A stretch of 64,000 nucleotides of DNA from Liberibacter crescens BT-1 (GTDB taxonomy: Bacteria; Pseudomonadota; Alphaproteobacteria; Rhizobiales; Rhizobiaceae), in contig NC_019907.1 in the NCBI RefSeq assembly GCF_000325745.1, positions 888,001 to 952,000 on the forward strand, read 5' to 3'. Shown one piece after another: positions 1-8,970 of this stretch. The position numbers and the translations under genes are program-made. The notes under the pieces are model-generated. The model searched no databases, had not been told where the DNA came from, and worked only from the letters and a program-made list of their open reading frames with translations. Numbering within the stretch: the stretch's first letter is position 1; each line of letters begins with the position of its first letter.

Positions 1-207
1 GCCCTTGTTCAAAAAACGATGAAAAGAAATGATTTTAATGAAGCGCTGTTAACTCTTTCCACATTAAGTGATCCGATTGATCTTTTCTTTGAAAAAGTTA
101 TGGTCAATGTGAGCGATAGCCATATTCGTAAAAACCGTCTTTCATTACTGCATGCAGTAAGAGATACGATACTTCTGGTTTTCGATATTCATAAAATCAA
201 TAGTTAA
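1..207 (+). CDS. glyS: Glycyl-tRNA synthetase beta subunit, C-terminal fragment (5' end outside window)
   Basis: The frame is open from the first base and ends with TAA at 205-207, so this is the tail of a gene that starts left of the window. The residues FFEKVMVN, then IRKNRLSLL and a final F-D-I-H-K-I, match the end of the anticodon-binding part of GlyS, where the family usually reads FF(E/D)xVMVxxxD, IRxNRLxLL and DFSKI. GlyS forms the alpha2beta2 enzyme that charges tRNA-Gly in the cytoplasm. The internal ATG at 19 is not the real start. It converges on the secreted-protein gene that follows. Only about 68 residues are visible, so the call rests on this short motif set. Confidence 0.8.
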   Translation, partial: ALVQKTMKRNDFNEALLTLSTLSDPIDLFFEKVMVNVSDSHIRKNRLSLLHAVRDTILLVFDIHKINS

Positions 208-286
208 TTCAAATGACTGTATCAATGCCCAGAGTTTCTTCTTCTGGAAAATGATGATGATCATCCTGTAGAAAAAATTCTATCCC

Positions 287-946
287 TTATTTTTTTGCTG
301 CAGGTTCAGCTTCTCCTGCTGGTTTCATCGCGGCACCAGCTTCTCCTGCTGGTTTCATCGCGGCACCAGCTTCTTCTGCTGGTTTCATCACGGCACCAGC
401 TTCTTCTGCTGGTTTCATCACGGCACCAGCTTCTTCTGCTGGTTTCATCACGGCACCAGCTTCTTCTGCTGGTTTCATCACGGCACCAGCTTCTTCTGCT
501 GGTTTCATGGCATGAGCTGTATCCTTGGCAGAAACATTGTGAGCATCTTTCTTCTTGCTACCATGATCCTTCTTTTTAGAATCAGGAGGATTTATTTCTT
601 GCTCTTCACCATCTTCCAAAGTTCTGCTTTTTACAAATTTAACAGGAGATCCACCCATAAGGTCATCGACAACAATCACTTTAGGAACACCATCAATCAT
701 GACATCGACTATATGTTCTGTGCCTTTTTTAAGCACGGGAACATGATATTGGCCTGGTCTGTCCTGGCTTGAAGTATCTTGCAGAAACTTCTCTTCAGTA
801 TTACACTCTGTACAAACAAACATGACACTTTTACTGAGTTTCTCTATAAAAATATTTTTAAGGCTTACTTGTTTTAATGGATCAGCGAACCCTGCATTGG
901 TACTCAAAAGTATAAATAACCCATTTAAAACAACTAAATAACGCAT
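287..946 (-). CDS. Secreted HPE1-like domain protein with C-terminal 10-residue tandem repeats
   Basis: I chose the ATG at 946 (MRYLVV) over the one at 970 because GGGAG lies 7-12 bases before it and a signal peptide then starts at once (hydrophobic residues 3-15, likely cut near AGFA). The mature N-terminal region holds a C-T-E-C pair and the motif LMGGSPVKFV. It resembles the family named 'plant virulence effector HPE1-like' in rhizobial genomes, where CxxC and a GGSPV motif recur; this match is from memory. A Lys/Asp-rich linker follows, then seven copies of MKPA(E/G)EAGA(V/A). The repeats look like a low-complexity periplasmic or surface stalk. purD lies upstream on the same strand, about 96 bases away. 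Function is unknown; an effector role is only suggested by the family name. Confidence 0.6.
   Translation of the reverse strand: MRYLVVLNGLFILLSTNAGFADPLKQVSLKNIFIEKLSKSVMFVCTECNTEEKFLQDTSSQDRPGQYHVPVLKKGTEHIVDVMIDGVPKVIVVDDLMGGSPVKFVKSRTLEDGEEQEINPPDSKKKDHGSKKKDAHNVSAKDTAHAMKPAEEAGAVMKPAEEAGAVMKPAEEAGAVMKPAEEAGAVMKPAEEAGAAMKPAGEAGAAMKPAGEAEPAAKK
301..510. repeat. 30-bp tandem repeat, seven units
   Basis: Seven direct 30-bp units lie end to end. The four units from 361 to 480 are identical, 481-510 differs only in its last two bases, 331-360 has two changes, and 301-330 is degenerate. The unit length is a multiple of three, so copy-number change would keep the reading frame of the HPE1-like gene. 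Both strands stay open across the array, which produces a spurious ORF on the plus strand. Confidence 0.95.
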
Positions 947-1042
947 CCTTGCACTCCCATTACACATCAAGGTTTACTACAATTAAATTGTCACATCCTC
1001 AAAAATGACTGTAAATTTTTAGATATTGTTCTTGCTGAAACT

Positions 1043-2293
1043 CTACGAAACCGCACGCCAACCAATATCCTTACGCCAAAACCCATGTTTTGTCCAGTTA
1101 ATAAGATCAACCGCTGCATAAGAATTTTTCTGAGCTGCTATAATTGTTTCTCCCAAGGCTGTAACATTGAGAACCCTTCCTCCATCAATCACAAGCTTGT
1201 TATTAACATATGCAGTACCCGCATGAAATACTTTCATATTTGCATGTGATGGAGGTAAAGACTCAATGACAGCACCTTTTTCATAAGAGCCAGGATAACC
1301 TTTATTGGCGAGAACAACAGTAAGAGCTGATTCAGAACTCCAATCCAAACGGATATGACTCATTTTTCCAGTTGCACAATTGTATAAAATTGATAACAAA
1401 TCACTTTCAAGACGCATCATCATCACCTGACATTCAGGATCGCCAAAACGAACATTATATTCAATCAGCTTAGGGCCCTCTGTCGTTAACATCAATCCAG
1501 CGAACAAAACACCTATAAAAGGAGAACATTCAGCGATCATTCCATTAATTGTTGGCTGAATAATTTTTTCCATAATAGAATTAATTGTCTCTTCTGTAAC
1601 TCCAGAAGCAGGTGAGTAGGCACCCATACCCCCTGTATTAGGCCCTGTGTCACCATCATAAGCACGTTTATGGTCCTGAGCTGTTGTAAAAGGGATGACA
1701 TTCTGACCATCACAAAGAGCGAAAAAACTTATTTCAGTGCCCTCAAGATATTCTTCAATGACAACTCTTGACGTTTTTTCTCTAAAATGGTGATCAATGG
1801 CCATCATGGCTTCATCAATATTCATGCATACGGTCACTCCTTTACCCGCTGCAAGACCATCAGCCTTAATAACAACAGGAGCCTTGTTCTTCTTGACATA
1901 TTCCCTTGCTTCTTCAGCATGGGAAAAACACTGATATGATGCTGTCGGAATATTGTATCTTGTACAAAGTTCCTTGGTAAACTCTTTTGAGCCTTCGAGT
2001 CTTGCCGCAGCCTTGGAAGGACCGAAAACAGGTATCCCTTCCCTCTGCAAGACATCAACGATTCCCATCACCAGGGGAACCTCAGGACCAACGATAACAA
2101 AATTGATTTTTTTTTCCTTGCAAAATTCTGTTATTGCATCGTGATTATTAACATCCAGTGATACACATTCTGCATGTTCTGCAATACCAGGATTCCCTGG
2201 AATGGCCCATAGGCGCGACAAGAGAGATGATTGCGCAATCTTCCAGGCAAGCGCATGTTCCCGGCCACCAGAGCCAATTAAAAGGACGTTCAT
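1043..2293 (-). CDS. purD: Phosphoribosylamine-glycine ligase
   Basis: This is the ATP-grasp enzyme that joins glycine to 5-phosphoribosylamine to make GAR, the second step of purine synthesis. The N-terminus at the ATG at 2293 reads MNVLLIGSGGREHALAWKI, the family signature, so the 12-residue upstream extension was rejected; AAGG precedes this ATG. The ATP-grasp core shows VVIKADGLAAGKGV near residue 140 and the metal and ATP site NVRFGDPECQ near residue 280. The length of about 416 residues is normal. It stands alone on the minus strand, away from purE-purK at 56123, with hairpins in the gap upstream. No damage is seen. Confidence 0.97.
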   Translation of the reverse strand: MNVLLIGSGGREHALAWKIAQSSLLSRLWAIPGNPGIAEHAECVSLDVNNHDAITEFCKEKKINFVIVGPEVPLVMGIVDVLQREGIPVFGPSKAAARLEGSKEFTKELCTRYNIPTASYQCFSHAEEAREYVKKNKAPVVIKADGLAAGKGVTVCMNIDEAMMAIDHHFREKTSRVVIEEYLEGTEISFFALCDGQNVIPFTTAQDHKRAYDGDTGPNTGGMGAYSPASGVTEETINSIMEKIIQPTINGMIAECSPFIGVLFAGLMLTTEGPKLIEYNVRFGDPECQVMMMRLESDLLSILYNCATGKMSHIRLDWSSESALTVVLANKGYPGSYEKGAVIESLPPSHANMKVFHAGTAYVNNKLVIDGGRVLNVTALGETIIAAQKNSYAAVDLINWTKHGFWRKDIGWRAVS

Positions 2294-2402
2294 TCTTCTA
2301 ACCTTATTGTGATCAATGGATGAATACAATCAATCGTAAAATCAACCCATAAAAAGGAAAAACTCTTCCAGATACATACATGATTTCCTTGATAAATCAA
2401 TG

Positions 2403-2491
2403 GTTCATCATTTGAACAGCGATTTTATGATTGAATTTCAGAAAGAAAGGGCTTACAAATTTCTTTCTGAAAGCAGTGGATTATTCCACTG
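2403..2491. promoter_or_regulatory. Three adjacent hairpins between divergent purD and ubiA
   Basis: Three inverted repeats follow each other: a 5-bp stem at 2403-2417, a perfect 13-bp stem (2436-2448 with 2460-2472, 11-nt loop) and a 7-bp stem with a 4-nt loop at 2474-2491. No T-run follows on either strand, and no gene reads into the region, so this is not an ordinary terminator. It could be a 5' leader of ubiA or purD, or a small RNA. The pairing is seen directly; the role is unknown. Confidence 0.5.
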
Positions 2492-2551
2492 AATGAAAAC
2501 CTCTTTCTACCTTCATTCTGGATATGAGCTATAAAACAGGAGGAATTTTTC

Positions 2552-3487
2552 TTGACGAACCGTGTTGCTGATGCGCCAAACCAAAGTTGGGTCTATAAGT
2601 TTCTGCCTCCTGTCCTTTTACCTTATGCACAATTAGCACGCTGGGATCGTGTCGTCGGTTCTTATTTATTAATGTGGCCATGTTTCTGGTCTGCAACTCT
2701 TGCAGCATATTCCCTGGAAAAAACATGCACCTTGTCGTATCAATTGTTCTTTTGGCATCTCGCCCTGTATTACATTGGAACGATAACGATGCGTGGTGCC
2801 GGGTGTACCTGGAACGATATCATTGATAAAGATATTGATGCCCTTGTTTCCCGCACCCGGTCACGACCTTTGCCTTCAGGTCGTATCACTTTAAAAAAAG
2901 CATTATTTTTTATGGTAGTACAATTATTGATTGGTTTTATTGTTCTTATTCAATTCAATAATTATACCATTTTTTTAGGATTAGGATCAATGCTTATCGT
3001 TCCTTTATATCCTTTTACAAAGCGTTTTACCAACTGGCCGCAATTTTTCCTGGGTCTCTGTTTTGCATGGGGAGCACTCATAGGATGGTCTGCACTGCAT
3101 AATAAACTTTCCTTAGCTGCATTGTGTCTCTACGCAGGAACAGTATGCTGGATTATCGGGTATGATACAATCTATGCTCATCAGGATAAGAGTTTTGATG
3201 AACTTATTGGTGTTAAGTCAACAGCGATACTTTTTGCCGATCATACAAAAAGATGGCTTTGTCTCTTTTACAGCTTATGCATAGTGTTCCTGGCACTGTC
3301 ATTTTATCTTGTGGAGGTGACGATATACAGCTGGATTGGGCTATTGAGTGCTGCTCTTCTCTTTATATACCAGATTATTGCCTTTGATGGTTCTGATCCG
3401 GATAAATGTCTTGCACTCTTCAAAAGCAATAATTTCACAGGGTTACTTGTTTTTACAGGGTTACTGATTTCTCTTCTCTCAATATAG
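2552..3487 (+). CDS. ubiA: 4-hydroxybenzoate polyprenyltransferase
   Basis: An integral membrane prenyltransferase of ubiquinone synthesis that attaches the polyprenyl tail to 4-hydroxybenzoate. The two Asp-rich prenyl-diphosphate and Mg sites are visible: N-D-I-I-D-K-D-I-D near residue 90 with the following TRSRPLPSG, and YDTIYAHQDK near residue 210. Eight or nine hydrophobic helices follow the usual pattern and the length of 311 residues is typical. The start is TTG at 2552, chosen because AGGAGG lies at 2538-2543 and no in-frame ATG is suitably placed. It converges on the DUF6101-like gene with a 51-base gap. Membrane location and function are firm. Confidence 0.95.
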   Translation: MTNRVADAPNQSWVYKFLPPVLLPYAQLARWDRVVGSYLLMWPCFWSATLAAYSLEKTCTLSYQLFFWHLALYYIGTITMRGAGCTWNDIIDKDIDALVSRTRSRPLPSGRITLKKALFFMVVQLLIGFIVLIQFNNYTIFLGLGSMLIVPLYPFTKRFTNWPQFFLGLCFAWGALIGWSALHNKLSLAALCLYAGTVCWIIGYDTIYAHQDKSFDELIGVKSTAILFADHTKRWLCLFYSLCIVFLALSFYLVEVTIYSWIGLLSAALLFIYQIIAFDGSDPDKCLALFKSNNFTGLLVFTGLLISLLSI

Positions 3488-3538
3488 GCAACAGATGATT
3501 GCCCAAATGCCTGTCGTCTCTTCTTTTCCTTGAAGAAA

Positions 3539-4120
3539 CTACAGACTGATGATCATCTTTTTTCCTTTAATTCTAAGATTTAACCCCAGTTTATAGATTG
3601 ATCTACAGATAAAAAATCCTTGCAACACAGGAGGTGTGAGCACTTCCTGTCTTGCAGGAATATGCTTTTGCTCTTTTCCTTCATAAGGTGTGCTCTCACT
3701 GTTTTCACTGTTAAAAGATATAACATCTCCATTCTCTTCTATCATAAGCATCGGGAGATTATAAATCTGGGACCATAATTTCCAATCCTGAGCGACCTCA
3801 GGGAGATTTTCAGAGATCAATAAAGGGATACAGAAATTTGGATCCTGGTGATAGAGTTCAACACGCATCGTGATACGATCATTATTGCGGGAAATAATAC
3901 GAACAGCAATACCCTTGAAAACTGTAATAGGAAGCTGAATAAAGACAGGAATATTTTTAAATGAAAGGAACTGAAGAACGACAACATTTTTTTCATTTAT
4001 TACTGCAATTTTACCATTTTTTGAATGATAACACACCCAAAATACATGTTGTGGAAAATTCTTTGGATCCAGTCTCAAAGCATTTCCTTGCTTAATAGAC
4101 TTATTAACAGTATTCAGCAT
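3539..4120 (-). CDS. Conserved hypothetical protein, probably DUF6101 family
   Basis: A 193-residue soluble protein with no signal peptide or membrane segment. The stretch ALRLDPKNFPQHVFW at the start and a central part V-P-F-x-G-I-A-V-R-like (here ITVFKGIAVRII) resemble the rhizobial DUF6101 proteins, which I recall as beginning with LRLDP followed by a beta-rich, PilZ-like region. The C-terminus GLNLRIKGKKMIISL is basic. No catalytic motif is visible. It converges with ubiA and is transcribed away from the DUF1217 gene. Family assignment is from memory and moderate; function unknown. Confidence 0.6.
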   Translation of the reverse strand: MLNTVNKSIKQGNALRLDPKNFPQHVFWVCYHSKNGKIAVINEKNVVVLQFLSFKNIPVFIQLPITVFKGIAVRIISRNNDRITMRVELYHQDPNFCIPLLISENLPEVAQDWKLWSQIYNLPMLMIEENGDVISFNSENSESTPYEGKEQKHIPARQEVLTPPVLQGFFICRSIYKLGLNLRIKGKKMIISL

Positions 4121-4424
4121 TTAGTGGACCTTTGAATATTAAATAATTTCAAAAAAATAGCGATGTATCGTTCAAAAATATTTTTATTTTAAAATAATAG
4201 ATCACAGAATAGACAATAGTTTTTTTTATAAAATCTAAAAAAATACAGTTAAAAAAGATGAATTAACTCTATGGTTACTGAATTACCAATCCATGAATCC
4301 AGTCCCTGGAACAATTATTTTTTTCTTTATCCCTCAAAAAGAAAGCCTGAGACAAGAAAATTAAGCCATAATTCACGTGTATCCTGAAGATGAAACGATA
4401 ATAAAAAAAAGAAAAAGAGGTCGC
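4121..4424. other. AT-rich divergent intergenic region
   Basis: About 300 bases separate the divergently read DUF6101-like and DUF1217 genes. The sequence is rich in A and T with several A-runs. No RNA gene, strong hairpin or credible ORF was seen. It presumably holds both promoters, but I cannot pick boxes with confidence. Confidence 0.5.
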
Positions 4425-6596
4425 ATGACATACACTCACATGCGCTATCATGCACTTGAAAATAAATTGAAATTGAATGTACTCTCTAAAGTTTCCAATA
4501 CTCCTCGTGTTGCTGATGACAGGAAATATTATCAGGAAAATATCAGGAAAATATCTTCTGTTGATCAATTTATGGCCGATAATCGTCTTTATGCCTATGC
4601 GATGAAGGCTTATGGCCTTGAAGATATGTCTTATGCCAAAGCATTGATGCGTAAGGCCCTTGAAAGTGATCTTGCAGACAGCAAAAGCTTTGTAAATACT
4701 CTTCATGATTCTCGTTATAGAGAATTCGCAAAAGCATTTAATCTCTCATCACCACAGAAATCTCTTCAAACAAAAACACAAGAAGAAGATGTTATCTCAC
4801 GATATCTTAAATCTTATTCCAAAGAAGAACATCGTGAAGCTTTCGAAACCCAGTATTTTAAAAACAATATCCATAAAATAGAAACCGTTGATCAATTACT
4901 GAATAATAAGCGTTTACGTCATTATATCCTGAAAGCTTTCGGAATTGATCAACAGCATATTTCGCATTCTTTTCTTCGAAAAGTTCTTATATGTGATCCT
5001 CACGATCCTGAAAGTTTTGTTCACAGCCTTAAGAAAGATGCATGGATCAAACTGGCAAATGCCTTTCATTTTGAAGAAGATGGGAAAACAGCAAAAAATG
5101 GCCTTCTGACAGAAAAACAACAAGAAACGATCACGGAAAATTATCTTTTAGAGACATCAAGCTTTTTGACAAAAAAAATTGTCCCTCTTGATCAGAGCTA
5201 TTATAAAGCGAAGATTGGTTCGGTTTCCTCTGTAACACATCTTGTAAAAGATAAAAGACTGTTCAGAATTATTAAAACTGCTCTTGGGTTTGATTCCACA
5301 ATGACCCCTTCTGAATTTGTAACGATTACAACAGATAAGGAACTGGCTAAAGGCTCTGGTGTTTCTCAGGTTACAGATTTTTTTAACATCAATGCCTACG
5401 GACAAGAAAAAAATGGCAAAGAGATACAATCCGTAGAACAAACATTCAAGCTCCTGGAGCTTTACGAAAAACACTATCACAATCATCGCAATAAAATCAT
5501 AAAGGATTCTATTAAAAATTATAAGAAAACACTTCAAAATATCGTCTCTATCAAAGATTTATCCTATGCAGGGTTTAAATCAGGAACAACCGTTAAAGAC
5601 AAAAAAATCCAGCAACCCATAGAAATGATCTTGCGCGCTTTTGATATAAAGGCAGAAGAACTCTCAAAAAAAGAATTTCATTCACTTCTTGCAAGCGATA
5701 TCCTTGATCCTCACAGTGATGTAAATCGCTCTAGAGACCAGCGTTTCATTCAACTTAATCGTGCATTTAATTTTGATAGTAACGGCAACGCATCCTCACC
5801 GTTTCAAGCACTTTCTGAAAAAACCATTCAGGATTACCGTGACTCTTATATCAAAAATAAAACACGTTTTTTAACACAACTGGAACGTAAAAAAAATGAG
5901 AAAGATCTCAATCCTGAAATAACGTATTTTGAAGAAAATATCAGAAAAATTCATCATCCCGATGATTTTACTGCCGATAAACGTCTTGTCCATTTTATGC
6001 TGGAAGCAAAGGGAATTAAACCAGACACTGTCACAGAAAATCTTCTTAAAGAAACGTTCACATCTTATTTTAACACTCCAGACAACTTTATTCATACATC
6101 CAATGATTATCGTTTTATGGAAATTGTTGCTTCTTTTCATTTTGATGCCAACAAAAAATTATCAAGAAATTCTGCACATCAAATCCAAAGCCCCGAGAAC
6201 ATCATGAAGACAATGCATCTCCATACACATCAAATTTTAGAAGAAGAAGAAGGTAAAAAAGACATCAATAGAAGACTGGCACTCTATTTTGAACGTAAAG
6301 CCCCAACTATCACAAATATTTATGATTTTTTATCCGACAAGGCTCTCTATCAGGTCATTTCCAAAACCTTGGGTCTCTCATCGTATTTCAGATCAGGAGA
6401 TATAGACAAACAAGCTGCTACATTAAAAAAATCTATCAACATAAAAGATTTTCAAGATCCCGAAAAACTGAAAAATTTTATAAAGCGCTTCAATTCTGCT
6501 ACGAATAGTGAAAATTCTGTTCTTATTCCTGGTTTTAACTCTTCTATAAAAAATTCGGGAATTTTTTCTTTAATCCAGTCACTCCCGCTCTCTTGA
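4425..6596 (+). CDS. DUF1217 repeat protein (flagellar-locus family in Rhizobiales)
   Basis: I start it at the ATG at 4425 (MTYTHMRYHALEN), which has AGAGG at 4416-4420 and fits the family N-terminus, rather than at the GTG at 4377. The 723-residue protein holds about six copies of a DUF1217-like unit. Each has the pattern Y-Y/F-x-x-N-I-x-K-I, then D-x-R-L, then an A-F/L-G helix, then a segment ending in R-F-x-x-(A)-F-x-F. The first copy, YYQENIRKISSVDQF through REFAKAFNL, is the closest to consensus and the last is the most diverged. No signal peptide or membrane segment. DUF1217 genes usually sit in rhizobial flagellar clusters, but no flagellar gene is in this window. Exact role is unknown. 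Confidence 0.8.
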   Translation: MTYTHMRYHALENKLKLNVLSKVSNTPRVADDRKYYQENIRKISSVDQFMADNRLYAYAMKAYGLEDMSYAKALMRKALESDLADSKSFVNTLHDSRYREFAKAFNLSSPQKSLQTKTQEEDVISRYLKSYSKEEHREAFETQYFKNNIHKIETVDQLLNNKRLRHYILKAFGIDQQHISHSFLRKVLICDPHDPESFVHSLKKDAWIKLANAFHFEEDGKTAKNGLLTEKQQETITENYLLETSSFLTKKIVPLDQSYYKAKIGSVSSVTHLVKDKRLFRIIKTALGFDSTMTPSEFVTITTDKELAKGSGVSQVTDFFNINAYGQEKNGKEIQSVEQTFKLLELYEKHYHNHRNKIIKDSIKNYKKTLQNIVSIKDLSYAGFKSGTTVKDKKIQQPIEMILRAFDIKAEELSKKEFHSLLASDILDPHSDVNRSRDQRFIQLNRAFNFDSNGNASSPFQALSEKTIQDYRDSYIKNKTRFLTQLERKKNEKDLNPEITYFEENIRKIHHPDDFTADKRLVHFMLEAKGIKPDTVTENLLKETFTSYFNTPDNFIHTSNDYRFMEIVASFHFDANKKLSRNSAHQIQSPENIMKTMHLHTHQILEEEEGKKDINRRLALYFERKAPTITNIYDFLSDKALYQVISKTLGLSSYFRSGDIDKQAATLKKSINIKDFQDPEKLKNFIKRFNSATNSENSVLIPGFNSSIKNSGIFSLIQSLPLS

Positions 6597-6848
6597 GAAG
6601 AAAACTGCGGGTGCTTGAAGAATGATCTTTCAAGGATGGACCTCAAACAGATACAAAAAATAACATTTTATGGATATACTTCAGAAACTCACTGTATCCT
6701 CTCAATTTTTCAATGCAATATCTTTGTTTTATAGAATTAACTCGATGTAATATAGAGAGCCCTCTATACAATAAAATTGTATCAATAGAGAAATAAAAAT
6801 TTGAAAAAACCTTGTAATATCATCCTTTTTCTATAGGGAATTACAGTT

Positions 6849-7556
6849 ATGATCAAAAAAGTCATACCCATTTCTGATGAGTCTCCTCATCTTTTAATTG
6901 TGGATGATGATAGCCGTATCCGTGTTCTTCTTAATCGTTATCTCAATGAAAACGGGTTTCGTAGCACCGTTGTTGCCAATGCTGCTGAAGCAAGACAACA
7001 CCTGGAATGGTTTCAATTTGATTTAATTATCCTGGATATAATGATGCCTCATGAATCGGGCCTTTCACTCACAAAAAGTTTGCGTGTTGATAATCCTGTT
7101 CCGGTTATTTTACTCACCGCTCTTGATGAAACACATTCACGGATTTCAGGGCTTGAAACCGGAGCCGATGACTATCTTTCAAAACCATTTGATCCCCGTG
7201 AACTTATCTTGCGAATAAAAAATATCCTCAAACGTCATCCTGCGAATTCAGATGAACAAAAAATTGAAAAAGTCATGTTTGGTCCTTATACTTTCTTTAT
7301 AAACCAACGAGAACTTCGTAAAGGGAATGAGATCATCAGACTCACAGAAAGAGAAGAAAATCTTATGATGCTTTTTTGCATCAGGGCTGGAGATACAATC
7401 CCTCGCCAGGAACTCATCACGGGAGATATGGAAAGAGGAGAGCGATCTATAGACGTCCAGATTAACAGACTACGAAGAAAAATTGAAATTTGTCCTACAA
7501 AACCAATTTATTTAAAAACTGTACGAGGTATAGGTTACCGTTTAAACGTCAATTAA
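6849..7556 (+). CDS. OmpR-family response regulator
   Basis: A 235-residue DNA-binding response regulator. The receiver domain (about 13-133) shows the acidic cluster VDDD near residue 18-21, the phospho-acceptor D63 in LIILDIMMP, T at LLTALDE and K in YLSKPFDPREL. The C-terminal winged helix (about 140-233) ends in TVRGIGYRL, typical of the OmpR/PhoB class. The histidine kinase gene follows 44 bases downstream on the same strand, so the two form a two-component operon. Rhizobial orthologues are named ompR or petR in different genomes, so no symbol is given. The signal and regulon cannot be read from the sequence. Confidence 0.93.
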   Translation: MIKKVIPISDESPHLLIVDDDSRIRVLLNRYLNENGFRSTVVANAAEARQHLEWFQFDLIILDIMMPHESGLSLTKSLRVDNPVPVILLTALDETHSRISGLETGADDYLSKPFDPRELILRIKNILKRHPANSDEQKIEKVMFGPYTFFINQRELRKGNEIIRLTEREENLMMLFCIRAGDTIPRQELITGDMERGERSIDVQINRLRRKIEICPTKPIYLKTVRGIGYRLNVN

Positions 7557-7600
7557 AAATCTCACACTCATAAAAGATTTTTAACAACAAGATAGAACAT

Positions 7601-8926
7601 ATGTCTTTTCTGAATCAGCTTTTCAAGTTTAAAAGACCGAAAGGTATATATACACGGTTTATTCTGATTATTATACTCCCTATGCTGATTTTACAAACGG
7701 TGATTGCTACTGTTTTCATGGAGCGTTACTGGCAAACAGTAACACAACGTTTGTCCATGGGAACAACACGTGATATAGCAATGTTGGTTGGGCTTATTGA
7801 AAAAGACCCTGATAACATAAATCTGAATCAAATAATACAACTTGCAAGACAGAAACTGAAACTGATTATTTCTCTTGAACCTGGTACAACATTACCGCCT
7901 CCACGTTCCAAACATTTTTTTTCTATACTGGACAACATTCTTGCCAAGGAAATTAAACAGCAAATTAATCGCCCATTCTGGATTAACACTTCATTTCTTC
8001 CTGATTTTGTGGAAATTCGCATTAAGCTCGACAGCCATATCCTTCGTATACTGACTCACCGCAATCAGACATATGCTTCAAATACCCATATCTTTATTTT
8101 ATGGATGGTTGGAACATCCATAATCCTTATTACCATTTCCATTCTATTCTTACGAGGACAAATTCGACCTATCCTGTCACTTGCTGTTGCTGCAGAAAGT
8201 TTTGGAAAAGGTCAGACATCTTATGATTTTCATCCTTCTGGTGCCAAGGAAATTCGTCGTGCTGGTCAGGCTTTTTTATTAATGCGTAAACGTATAGAGC
8301 GTCAGATAGAACAACGCACTGCAATGCTAACAGGAGTAAGTCATGATTTACGAACAATTTTAACACGTTTCAAATTACAAATTGCTCTTGTAGAGAATCA
8401 AGATGAATTAAAAGGTTTAAACGAAGATATCAATGATATGCAGAGTATGCTGGAAGCCTATCTTGCTTTTGCGCGTGGAGAATCTGAAGAAGACACGGGA
8501 ACCGTTAATATTATTCGTCTTTTTGAAAAGATTGAAGAAGACTTTGAATGTCAAAACAAACCTTTAACATGGAATTTAAAAGGAAATCCTGAGGTGCATG
8601 TAAGACCCAATGCTTTTTCACGCCTGATTTTTAATCTTGCTTCAAATGCTCAATGTTATGCTCATAAACTCGTTATTAACGCTCATCACGATAAAAAATG
8701 GCTGACAATAACCTTCGACGATGATGGCCCTGGAATTCCTGAACATGCTCTCCAGGATGTTTTTAAACCATTTTTTCGACTTGACTCAGCACGTAACCTT
8801 AATAAATCCGGCACAGGCCTTGGACTAACGATCGTCCAGGATATCAGCCGTAGCCATGGTGGTAACGTCATTTTAGAAAAAAGCCCTCTGGGAGGATTAC
8901 GCGTAAGGGTTTCTCTTCCTGTCTAG
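7601..8926 (+). CDS. EnvZ-like sensor histidine kinase
   Basis: A 441-residue membrane kinase that partners the preceding regulator. It has a transmembrane helix at about 20-40, a periplasmic domain of about 120 residues, a second helix at about 163-185, then a HAMP linker. The H-box reads GVSHDLRTILTRF with the phospho-histidine at 248; an Ile stands where most kinases have Pro, which I recall as usual for the alphaproteobacterial EnvZ group. The ATPase domain shows the N-box (NLASNAQ), G1 (DDDGPGIP) and G2 (GTGLGLTIV). It is the last gene of its operon and converges on the TauE/SafE permease gene. Confidence 0.92.
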   Translation: MSFLNQLFKFKRPKGIYTRFILIIILPMLILQTVIATVFMERYWQTVTQRLSMGTTRDIAMLVGLIEKDPDNINLNQIIQLARQKLKLIISLEPGTTLPPPRSKHFFSILDNILAKEIKQQINRPFWINTSFLPDFVEIRIKLDSHILRILTHRNQTYASNTHIFILWMVGTSIILITISILFLRGQIRPILSLAVAAESFGKGQTSYDFHPSGAKEIRRAGQAFLLMRKRIERQIEQRTAMLTGVSHDLRTILTRFKLQIALVENQDELKGLNEDINDMQSMLEAYLAFARGESEEDTGTVNIIRLFEKIEEDFECQNKPLTWNLKGNPEVHVRPNAFSRLIFNLASNAQCYAHKLVINAHHDKKWLTITFDDDGPGIPEHALQDVFKPFFRLDSARNLNKSGTGLGLTIVQDISRSHGGNVILEKSPLGGLRVRVSLPV

Positions 8927-8970
8927 GACTTTTTCAAAAATAATCCCTTAATATCGCTTATAGTATGAAC

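Noticed and set aside
295-579. Plus-strand frame with repeated LLLLVSSRHQ units
   Set aside because: It is the antisense of the 30-bp repeat in the HPE1-like gene; the period of 30 keeps all frames open, and no ribosome site is present.
6597-6680. Terminator after the DUF1217 gene
   Set aside because: Short inverted repeats (CTTGAA/TTCAAG) are present but with no T-run, so the evidence is too weak.
8329-8370. Histidine kinase H-box with Ile in place of Pro, possibly inactive
   Set aside because: The His, N, G1 and G2 boxes are intact and I recall this same variant in other alphaproteobacterial EnvZ-like kinases, so it does not signal loss of function.
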